Below, piece by piece: positions 32,055 to 41,200 of a stretch of 43,323 nucleotides of DNA. A model generated the notes under the pieces. The model was not told the DNA's origin. It saw only the letters and a list, made by a program, of their open reading frames with translations, and ran no database searches. The stretch is taken from assembly GCA_902799955.1 (NCBI GenBank), contig CADCCQ010000038.1:1-43323 (forward strand). Reading direction: 5' to 3'. The stretch comes from an uncultured bacterium. Its GTDB lineage: Bacteria; Verrucomicrobiota; Kiritimatiellia; RFP12; UBA1067. Positions within the stretch are counted from its first letter, which is position 1. Each line of letters begins with the position of its first letter. The position numbers were made by a program, and so were the translations under genes.

Positions 32055-34922
32055 CTACTTGACGATAACCATCATCCCGGACTTGGAAAACACTATGTCT
32101 AGGTTGTCGTTGCTACGCATCAGCTTCGCCTGCCACCCCCTCGGCAAGACGATTCCCGTTACGTCAAGCGAAAGCGCGGCCACATCCGCATCCGCCGACA
32201 ACACGCCCAGCGTGGCAGAGGCCTTCCATCCGGTCAATCCGGAAAAATCGCCGTGCGGCTTCACCGTGGCCGTGCCTGTGGCCGGAGTGGATATCGAGCC
32301 GGCGACAGATCCACCCGCGCCAAGCGCCAGCACGGCGCCAGCTTCAAGCGTCACGGCATTTGGCGCCGCCAAGTTGTCCACCACCTCGAACGTTCCGCCC
32401 CCGCGCACGGTCACGGGGCCAGTGGTTATCGCGTTGCCCAGCCTGAACGTTCCGCCTTTCACCTCTATCGGGACGGTCTTTATGGATGTGGCGTTACTAG
32501 CGGCCACCATCCCGGCTGGCTGCATCACGAATACGCCGTCGCCCTCCTTCACAATCATTCCGTTGTTATCCCCGTCGTTGTCTCCGGTCATCTTCGCCGT
32601 CCAGGTGACGGTGTGGCCGTGGGTATTGAACGTGAGCGGGGCATAGATGACGAACGCACTGTTCGCGTGCGACCCCGCGATTGCGAAATCGGTGGTCGCA
32701 TGGTACACGGCATCGGTCTTTTGGAACCAGAACCAGTCCCGTGAACCATACCCATCCTCGTACAGGCCGTATGCGCCAATGTACACGTTGTTCGCGTTTA
32801 TGCCCTGTACCACCTTGTTGCCGGTGCGCTTGAAGCCGCCGACGCGCACAACGCCGGTTGAAAGCGTCTCCGACGGAAACAACGCAAACAAGTCGTCCGT
32901 CGCGTAGCAGGTACACCATCCGTCGATTTCCAGCTCGCCGTGTACGGTGATGCGGAGGCCTCGCGTCCCAAGCGTCGCGGACGCGAACTTCGCAACGCCG
33001 CCCTCCTCGACGAGGATGGACGAGCCGTTGCCGCCCGAGACGTTCGTGCCCGTCACGCGCGATCCCGCCGGAACGGTGTATGCCGCGCTTGCGGGCAGCA
33101 CCCAGGCCGAGGTGAAAGAGATGTCGCCTTTCAGCACGTTGCCGTATGCGCCGAAAGTCGTTCCCGGCGCCGTGGCCGTGGCCCCGCCCGCGAAGGTGAC
33201 CGGTCCTTCCGCAGTCACGTTGTAGGCGGCGTCGAACGCCACCTTGCAATTGAACGTCGTGTTCACACCCTCCCCCGTCCGCATTCGCACCATGCGGATG
33301 GTGTTCGTCTCGGCGGCGCTTGGGTTGACGAAAGTCACGGAATCGGACCCGAACACGCGTAGCTCCGCAATGGCCGCGTCACCGTCGAGAACCACGACGA
33401 CATTCGAAGACGGAGTGAAGAGCGCGACATCCTGCGCGCCCGGCGCAGAAACCGCAGTCGCCCCGTCGAGAAGCCAGTTCCCCGCCGTGGAATACCTGCC
33501 GTCCACGCCCCCCTTCCAGGTATAGACGGCACGGTTGTCGCTCGTGAACACAAGCGCGCCGTCCACCACTTCGAGCGTCCCGCCGACGCTTGCGGGAGAA
33601 AGCGACATCCTTGCCAAGACCTCGTCTGTCACACCGGACGAAATAAGAATTCCCGTCTCCTTCGCACAGATGTATATGTCACCCTCCGGCCATGTGACCG
33701 CGCCGCCAACCACGGCGCCGGACCCGAATTCCAGCGTGGCGCCGGCTTCGAGCGTAATGGTGTTTGCAATCGTCACGCCGTCAGCCACGGCTAGCGTCGC
33801 CCCGCTTCGTACGGTTATCGGTCCGGTTACTACGTCATTGCCCATCTTTAATACGCCGCCCTTCACGTCCACGGGCATCGGCCTCGACGCGGCATTGTCA
33901 TTGAAAATTCCAATCGGCTGCATGATGAACGTGCCGTCACCTTCCTTGAAGAATGTCTTGAGGCCGTTGTTTGCATATCGCGCAGTCCATGTGATGGTAT
34001 GTCCGCAAGTGTCGAACGTCACAGGATAGGTATCAATGACAAAGGCACTATTATTGGCAATTCCGTACACGACAAAGTCGGCGGAAGCATGGTAAATCAC
34101 GCCTTCTCGGTTCAGCCAGAACCAGTCCGGATGAGTAGTGCCTTCATTGTACAATCCATTCGCACCGACGTACAAATTGGTGGCGTTGAATCCGCAGACA
34201 ACTTTGTCGCCGGTACGCTTGAATCCGCCCGCTCGGATCAAGCCAGGCGAGAATGTGGCAGACGGAAACTCGTTGAAGGTGTCGTTTGTCGCGTTGCAAG
34301 TACACCAGCCGTCAATGTCTAGTTCTCCGTACACGGTGATGTGAAGGCCATTTCTTGCAAGTGTGGCTGATGCGAACTTGGCAACGCCGCCATATTCGAT
34401 TACAATGAAAGATGCGCTTCCGCCTGAAACGGCAGCTCCAGTAATCTGCGATCCCGACGGAACGGTGTATGCCACGCCCGCCGGCAGCACCCAGTCCGAG
34501 GTGAACGCGATGTCGCCGGAAAGGACGTTGCCGTACGCGCCGGAAGTCGTGCCCGGCGCCGTGGCCGCCGCGCCGCCCGCGAACGTGACCGGTCCCTCCG
34601 CCGCCACGTTGTACGCGGCGTCGAACGCCACCTTGCAGTTGAACGCGGCGCTCGCGTTCGCCACGCTCGTGACCGATCCCACATGGATGGTGTTTGTTTC
34701 GCCCGCCGACGGATTGACGAACGTCACGGTGCCTTCCGCCGTTATCGCAAGAGTCGTGCATTGTACGTCTCCGTCAACCACGTACTCGCCTGGCGCGCTG
34801 ATCGTCAACGTTCCGGAAACGACCGGCACCGAACTGAGATCCGTCGCATTGACCGCGCCCGACAGCATCACCCCCATTGCCGCAGAAAGCAGGGCGCTCG
34901 CTCCGAATCCGCCCCGCCTCAT
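32055..34922 (-). CDS. Surf4: secreted surface protein made of a duplicated beta-helical unit
   Basis: A 955-residue protein from the ATG at 34922 (signal peptide FGASALLSAAMGVMLSGAVNA). It consists of two ~460-residue copies. Near residues 104 and 564 both have FNCKVAFDAAYNV.AEGPVTF, then IDGWCTC.AT, GGFKRTG.KVV, LYVGANGLY/VYIGAYGLY and GHT.TWTA. Parts of the copies are almost identical in DNA. Both copies have PATR-like FKEGDGTFIMQP / VKEGDGVFVMQP turns. The C-terminus is SGMMVIVK-stop. A leader with a good AAGGAG starts upstream at 34998 and matches the extended leaders of surf2 and surf3, but a run of ten G puts it out of frame; nine would fuse it. The collapsed AAA remnant overlaps that leader. 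Confidence 0.85.
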   Translation of the reverse strand: MRRGGFGASALLSAAMGVMLSGAVNATDLSSVPVVSGTLTISAPGEYVVDGDVQCTTLAITAEGTVTFVNPSAGETNTIHVGSVTSVANASAAFNCKVAFDAAYNVAAEGPVTFAGGAAATAPGTTSGAYGNVLSGDIAFTSDWVLPAGVAYTVPSGSQITGAAVSGGSASFIVIEYGGVAKFASATLARNGLHITVYGELDIDGWCTCNATNDTFNEFPSATFSPGLIRAGGFKRTGDKVVCGFNATNLYVGANGLYNEGTTHPDWFWLNREGVIYHASADFVVYGIANNSAFVIDTYPVTFDTCGHTITWTARYANNGLKTFFKEGDGTFIMQPIGIFNDNAASRPMPVDVKGGVLKMGNDVVTGPITVRSGATLAVADGVTIANTITLEAGATLEFGSGAVVGGAVTWPEGDIYICAKETGILISSGVTDEVLARMSLSPASVGGTLEVVDGALVFTSDNRAVYTWKGGVDGRYSTAGNWLLDGATAVSAPGAQDVALFTPSSNVVVVLDGDAAIAELRVFGSDSVTFVNPSAAETNTIRMVRMRTGEGVNTTFNCKVAFDAAYNVTAEGPVTFAGGATATAPGTTFGAYGNVLKGDISFTSAWVLPASAAYTVPAGSRVTGTNVSGGNGSSILVEEGGVAKFASATLGTRGLRITVHGELEIDGWCTCYATDDLFALFPSETLSTGVVRVGGFKRTGNKVVQGINANNVYIGAYGLYEDGYGSRDWFWFQKTDAVYHATTDFAIAGSHANSAFVIYAPLTFNTHGHTVTWTAKMTGDNDGDNNGMIVKEGDGVFVMQPAGMVAASNATSIKTVPIEVKGGTFRLGNAITTGPVTVRGGGTFEVVDNLAAPNAVTLEAGAVLALGAGGSVAGSISTPATGTATVKPHGDFSGLTGWKASATLGVLSADADVAALSLDVTGIVLPRGWQAKLMRSNDNLDIVFSKSGMMVIVK

Positions 34923-34953
34923 CTTCCAGCCCCCCGTGAGTCGACCGTATAAT

Positions 34954-34998
34954 TTACCCCCCCCCCATGATTTTCTTCGTATTTTGCGAGTTATGCAT
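34954..34998 (-). promoter_or_regulatory. Out-of-frame leader of surf4 with a G10 tract
   Basis: AAGGAG, 8 bases, then ATG (34998-34996). The frame reads MHNSQNTKKIMGGG and stops at TAA (34956-34954). The ten G at 34966-34957 shift it. With one G fewer it would continue KLYGRLTGGWKM into the surf4 start at 34922. A slipped-strand on/off switch for the longer form is inferred; a miscounted homopolymer is the main alternative. Confidence 0.65.
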
Positions 34999-35194
34999 TT
35001 TCACTACTCCTTGTTTCGGTTGTGCCTGTTTCCTTGCCGCCATACCGCACGGCGGCGAAATCCACAAGATGGCGCGTCTTGGAATTGAACGAGAGCCCGA
35101 CAAGACGGTAGATGAACTCCGTCTTATCGACATAGATCTTCCTGTCGCGCCGTATAGACAAGAAGTCGTGCGCGTCTATGGCTAACGCTCTCAT
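34991..35194 (-). pseudogene. Collapsed AAA-ATPase/DUF1703 remnant: both ends joined, middle deleted
   Basis: A 67-codon open frame. HDFLSIRRDRKIYVDKTEFI plus YRLV is the N-terminus of AAA-ATPase-like/DUF1703 proteins. LVGLSFNSKTRHLVDFAAV, immediately after, is the extreme C-terminus of the same family (usually LxGxxF...TRxIxxW). Around 500 residues in between are missing, with the frame kept. A TATAAT lies 8 bases before the ATG, the same leaderless arrangement as the intact gene. Its stop TAA overlaps the leader start of surf4 (ATGCATAA). Confidence 0.75.
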
Positions 35195-35202
35195 CGTGTA
35201 AT

Positions 35203-35208
35203 ATTATA
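35203..35208 (-). promoter_or_regulatory. -10 box of the AAA remnant
   Basis: TATAAT, 8 bases before the ATG at 35194. It would also transcribe surf4. The -35 is poor (TTCCTG at 18 bases). Confidence 0.5.
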
Positions 35209-35252
35209 TCATAGATTCCGCCGACGCAGGAAAAATACCGAGCCGACGCAAG

Positions 35253-35284
35253 AAAAAAAATCCCCACCCGGGTGGGGATTTTTC
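35253..35284 (-). terminator. Rho-independent terminator after surf5
   Basis: A perfect palindrome TCCCCACCCGGGTGGGGA (35261-35278) flanked by A8 and T5. Reading from surf5, the stem is followed by a run of eight T. It ends 12 bases after the surf5 stop codon and separates surf5 from the AAA remnant and surf4. It is symmetric and could work both ways. Confidence 0.9.
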
Positions 35285-35295
35285 CGGTTTGCGCG

Positions 35296-38200
35296 CTATT
35301 TGACGATGAGCATGAAACCGCCAGCGCGGGCGAGGCGTAGGCCGTTGCGTTCGTCGTCGCGGATGATCTTGAAGTGATTCCGCTTCGTCTCGGCATCGAC
35401 CTGGAACGTCACGTTCGCCGCCGGGCCGAGGCCTTCCGGCCAGGTGACGATGTACGGGCTCTCGCTCTTCATGATCGTCTTCAAATCAGTGCGCCCGGCG
35501 AGGTTCACCGTCACGTTTGCGCCCGCCGCGAACTGGAGGTTCGTCGAACCGCTCGTGTAGTACGAAAGCGTGCTGAACGCGCCCGTCGCGCCGGAGAGGT
35601 CGATGGTCGAGCCGTCCTGCATCGTGCAGCCGTAGAACTTCTGGCCCGCCGCCGGAGTGAACGTGCCATAGACGTTCAGAGCCGCCGTGCCCGCGTTGTG
35701 CGATTGCGTGTTGGACGCCCACACCGCCTCGTAGTCGCGCACGCTCAATGCCGCATTGATTTCCAGTGCGCAGTTCATCTTGAAATCGACGTTCGTCGCC
35801 ACGCAGGCGTTGACCACCTGGAGCCACCCGCCGGTCCGAATGTCGATCTTGCCGTTTTCTATCTTCGCGCAGCGCAGATAGAGACGCTTGCCGCTCCCGT
35901 CGATATCCACCGTGAGCGTGTGCCCGCCGAGGTCCATGTCGCCGCCCTTGGTCGCGTTGTTGTCGCCGAAGACAATGCTGTGCGGCGTCGCCTGCAAGGT
36001 GGAATCCGCCTCAAGCCGTCCGATGCCGGAGCCGCCCCAGCCTGTCTCGGCCATGTCCGCCTTGCTATTGGTCAGCGTTCCGCCGGCGAGGACGACGCGG
36101 CTCCTGTAGGCATAGTTTGCGCGGATGTCGAACACCGCGTTGGACGCGACGATGATTTCGTTCGTGCCGAACGCCTTGAACTGGTCGTAGCTGTACAGAG
36201 TGTCCGCGCCGTTACCGTCCGGCGGCTGTGCCTTGCCCTCGTCGATGAACGTGCCGCCGGAGTAGGTGCAGTCCTTCGCGTAGGAGCAGTATGTGCCGGC
36301 GCCCTTCTTCACCACCTTGACGTTGCCGCAGATCGCGACTCTGCCCGTGAGCGTCTTCCCTTCCGGGACGGTGAACGTGACGGTGGAGAGGACCTCGTCG
36401 TTCGAGTTCGTGATCATCGCGCCGATGTAGTCGGACGCGAACGGCTGCGCCGTGAGGTTGTGTCCGTTCAAGTCGATCACCGCCCCGCTCAAGGCCGTCA
36501 GCTCGCCGAGCGCGCTCCAGTCGCAGTCGCAGGAGAGCTTGATCGTCGGAGCGGCATCCGTGCCGAACGTGAAGTTGGCGGGCGCGAACCTAACAGCCGC
36601 ATCGCCCCAGGAGATCGACATCGGCGCATCGACGCCTTCCACTTGGACGGCAGAAGCCGGGTACGAGCCCCAACCGGCGCCGCCCGTGTCGCCACACATG
36701 ATGGTGAAATGATGCCAACCAGCGGAGACTTCGCAGGTCGCGGTCAAGAGCGTCTGGTACGTTGGATTCTCGACAACCCACTTGCCGTCGATGCCGAAGC
36801 AGAAGTAGTCGTCGAATTTCTGGTTCACCGTCCAGGTTCCGGCCTGCGCGGGCGTCACGTACACCCAGCCGTCGAAGCGGACACGCTGCCTGTAGAGGTG
36901 CTCCTGCTGCCACGCCGAGGGCGTTGCGGAGTAGCTGCCGTTGTCCAGGTTGGCGAGATCAGTCTCCGACTCCGGCAGAAGCGTAAACACACCCGGAAGC
37001 GTCCCGGTGTAGCCGGCGTTGGAATTATAGTTCCATGTGCCGCAGCGCAACGCGGTGTGGACATCGCCGCCGAGCTGGATTTCCTTCCACGGGAACGTCG
37101 TAACGCCCTCCGGAATGCTGAACGAGGTCGTGCCGTTGACGACGACCGTTGTGACGTTTGTCGGCGCCGCGGAAATCGTACCGCCGACGGCGTTCACGCA
37201 GCTCCAGTTCGCGGGATCGAGCAGGTTGCCGGCCTCGCCGAGCCCCGTCCACGTCGCCTTGACGGGAACCGTCGGATCAGCCCACTTCCACGTGATGCGC
37301 ACCTTCGAGCCGTCCGCCGCGTATGTATAGCTCGCGCCGTCGTGCTCAACCGGCTCGCCCCACGCGCTGCCGTCCCACGTCTCGATCGTGTAGCGCGGCG
37401 GCAGAGTCGAATCGCCCATGGCGACGCTTCCCGCCGTGAAGGTCCAGGAACCAGTCACCTCGTAGTCGCCCGCCGGCATCGAGACCGGCGTCGCCGCGCC
37501 CTCGAACGCCGGCTCGCACGCCACGGTCACGTTGGCGTTCGGGAAGTTACCGCGGTAGCGGATTTCGTCGATCGCCCTGTTGTGCGCGAGCTCCGCCTCC
37601 GTCAGCACCCGGTTGTAGATGCGGAAAGCGTAGTAGTCGCCCTGAAGGCACCGCGCGGCGACATCGGAGAGCGTGTCGCTGTTGCAGCTGCCAATCGCCC
37701 ACGTCTGCCCGTTGATCTCCATCTTCTTCTTGTTCGCGACGCCGGAGCCAAGCGTCGTCGTCTGCGTCAGATAGACTTTGTTCGCGCTTGTGCCGTCGAC
37801 GACGGCGGTGATGTACTGCCCGCCGAAGTTCTGCAGTTTCGCGCGGGGATAGGAGCCTTGGTTGTCATAGAGGAAATTATCCATCTTCCAGGCGAGTTCC
37901 GTTCCCGTCTTCACCAAATACATGCCATGGTCGCTTGGCGCTCCGAAGTAGGTCGGCCAGTAGTTCTTGGAGCGGCCTTGCGTCTGGCCAGAGCCGGGCG
38001 GGGCATCTACAACGCACTGGAACGAGCAGGACCAGCCGAGGTCGATGGTCTCGGCCGTGCGGAAGAAGCTATTCTCCGAAACGGTGAAGTGATGTCCCTT
38101 GCCGATCCAGGCGTTGAACGCGCTGTTGGAGACGGCGACCATCGGAACGTCGCGGTAGGAGGAGTCGTGCCAGAACTGAGACAGCGTGCCGTGCGTGTTG

Positions 38201-41200
38201 CCGGGGCCGAGGTTGCGAATGCCGTCGTAGTTGGCCACAAGCCCCTGCTGCACGTAATCGTGTACGTCGTAGTCGGCGGCGGAGCGGATGCCGGCGGCAA
38301 GGTCGTAGAGCCAGGTGAGGCGGCGGTTCTGGCTGGCCGAACTCAATTCGGCCGTCGTTGCCCCGGCAGTTTCCACCGGGCTTTCCCATTGGCGCTTCGC
38401 GGCGTTCCAGAGCTCGAGGCGGTAGCCCGTGCAAGAGTAGGTGCAGTTGCCCACGGTCATCGTGGCGGGAGCAGTAAAGGCCTTGCTCGCGCCATCGCCG
38501 CGCAGAATCCAGCAGCCGAGGTCGGCAAACGCCGCACCGGGTATCTCGCACGCCACTTCCACGAGGTCGCTGCCGCTGTAGCGGCCCGCACCCGCATAGA
38601 AGCGCATGTTGTCGATTTCCTGGTTGCGGGCGAGTTCCGCCTCGGTAAGCACGCGGTCGTAGAGGCGGAAGGCGTGGTACACGCCCTTGTACGCACGGTC
38701 CTTGCGATTGGCGACAGCGCTTTGCCCTGCGCCGATCACATACTTGTGCGAGCCGATGTCGGCCTTATATGTGCCGGAAGTCCAGGCATATTTCGCCGTA
38801 TTGGAGACGCTGGCGCGATTGTAGTCGATGATCGCGGTGGCGAGACGTCCGTCCCACGGCATGAGACCGAACGAAAGTCCGGTGATAGGATACGAGTTGA
38901 ACCGCAGATGATCGCCGCGATTGTCAAAATTCGTTCCCGCAAGAGCCGTGTAGGTGTAGGAAAGGAATCGGTCGCTGTCGAGGCTCGCGCTGAAAAAGCA
39001 CGGCCAGCGGATAATCTGCCGCGAGGCGTTGTACTCGACGGCGAACTGCACCGTGGCCTGACGGGCAAGCGTCACGGCGGAGTCCGTTGCGAAGCAACTT
39101 CCGGCGTCGAAGTCGTAGCCATTCGCCGTCCACGCGCCTGTGCCCCGCTCGGCGTCGAACACGGCGAGCGTGGCGTCGCCGGAAGCGGAGCCAAGGTTCT
39201 TCCACGTGGTCACGGCGGAATCGTGCGCGACGCCGAGGCCCGCATTGCGGATGCCGTCGAAGCCGAGGAGCAGACCGCCCTGCACGTAGTCGTCGGCGTC
39301 GATCTTCTTGACGCCGCTCTTGAGGTGCCAGTTCCACGTGATGCGCGCGCCCGTGTTGGCAAGGCAGTTCGTGTAGGCGAAGGACGCGCCGTCATATTCG
39401 CCCACGACGTCCCATGTCTTCTTCGTTGGGTTGTATGTCTCGAGCTTGTAGCCCGCGTTTGCGTACACGCAACCGTCGATCGTCACCGTCGCGGGAGCGG
39501 TAAACGTGTGGTTGCCGTTCACGTAGTACTGCCCACTCGCCTCCGTGCCCTCCGCGCCGGCGCGGTTGGACGCAACGAAGACCGTGCCGTTCGTCACGAC
39601 GCCGCGGAAGCGCACCTCGTCAACGACGCGGTTCCACGTCAGCTCATCCGCATTGAGCGCCCTGGTGTACATTCTCACGGCGTGGTACGTACCCTTTACG
39701 TTGCGGTTCTGAGAGTTGTTGTCATTGTAGGGAACGCCACCCCAGGAGAACTGCATCGAGTTAATCGCACTTGTCTTGTTGCGGTTGCTTCCGGAGCCAA
39801 GCTCGGTCGTCTGCGTCATGTAGTTCCTGCCGTCGCCGAGAATGAACGCGAGATACTTGCCCTGCCAGCTTGCCAGCGAGGGGCGTGGACTGGTGGTATT
39901 GTTGCTGTCGGCGTAGTTGTCGGCCTTGAGGTACACGGTATCAGTCCTGCTGCCACCATTGTTGTTGATGAAGAGCGACGGATTGTCGCCTGTCGTCCCC
40001 TGATGGAACAAGACCTTGAAATAGTTTTTGTTGCTGCCGTATGTCTGGTCGTTGATGTTGACGGTCGTGACGAACTCGACGGTGGGATACGTGCCGAGCG
40101 AGAGATTGGATACAAGGCGGGCGCAGACGTTGTTGTTGAAGTAGAAGCCGTTGACCGTCCAGTTGCCTTCGGTCGTCTCCGCGTTTTTGTAGTAGAACTT
40201 CGCGTCTGGCCCACTTGAGACGAGGTTCTTCCAGGTGCGCGTCGTGAAATCGTGCGGAAGGTTCGCGCCCGCGTTGCGGATGCCGTCGAAGTTTCCGATA
40301 AGGCCGTTCTGAACATACGCGCTCGGCTCCATAAGCGTCGCGCCGGAGGCAAAACGCGAATCGTTGATTTCCAAATGATTGTTGTAGTCCGTGTTGTAAT
40401 CGGCAATCATCGTGGCGAGGTTCGTCTTCATCGCGCCGCCGCGGTTGGTTGTGATTTCGTCCACGCCCTTCTCCGCGAGCGCAAAAGCCTGCGCGTCGTT
40501 GTCGCACGTCCAAACCGCGAACGCATAGCCAGCAGCCTTCACGGCGGCAACGTCCTCGGCGGAGAAGTTGGCGGTATAGACAACGTCAACGCCCGTCGCG
40601 TTGTAGGTCTGGATGTCTGAAATCAGCCCCGCTCCCGTGTAGGAGCTGCCCGAATAAAGCAGCCACGCCTCGTAGTCCGGGAGAGCCGTGCGGATGGCCG
40701 AGATGAGCGAGAAGTCGAACGCGATGAACACCATGCGGTCTGCCGTCGCGAGCGGCTGCGCCTGGACGGCGGCGACGACGTTCGCGACAAGGTTGTTCGC
40801 GCCGCTGCCCTTCAGCTCGATGATACAGCGCGTCGTAGAGTTCGAAGCGAGAAGCGCGAGGTAGTCCTCGAGCTTCGGGATCGTCTCGCCTTCCCATTCC
40901 GTGCCGATCCACGAGCCAAACGCACCCACGCGCACGTCCTTGAGGTCGTTCCACGAAGAGGCGGTGACGTTGAGGTTCGTACCAGAGCCCGCCGTGCGCC
41001 CGGTCGTCGGATCATGGATGATCACGGGCACGCCGTCCGACGTGCAATATACGTCGCACTCGACGCCCTCGACGCCGCGCTCGAACGCAAGGCGGAACGC
41101 CGCCATCGTGTTCTCGGGGCGGTCGTTCGACTCGCCGCGGTGCGACATGATGCGCGGCATCGCGATTTCGGCAAACAGCGGCAGCGCGGCGGCTACCGCA

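Noticed and set aside
35374..40218. A 1614-codon open frame on the plus strand opposite surf5
   Set aside because: Antisense shadow of a GC-rich gene. The translation is Arg/Val/Ala-rich with no domains, while the minus strand has a signal peptide and clear GDPD and LamG motifs.
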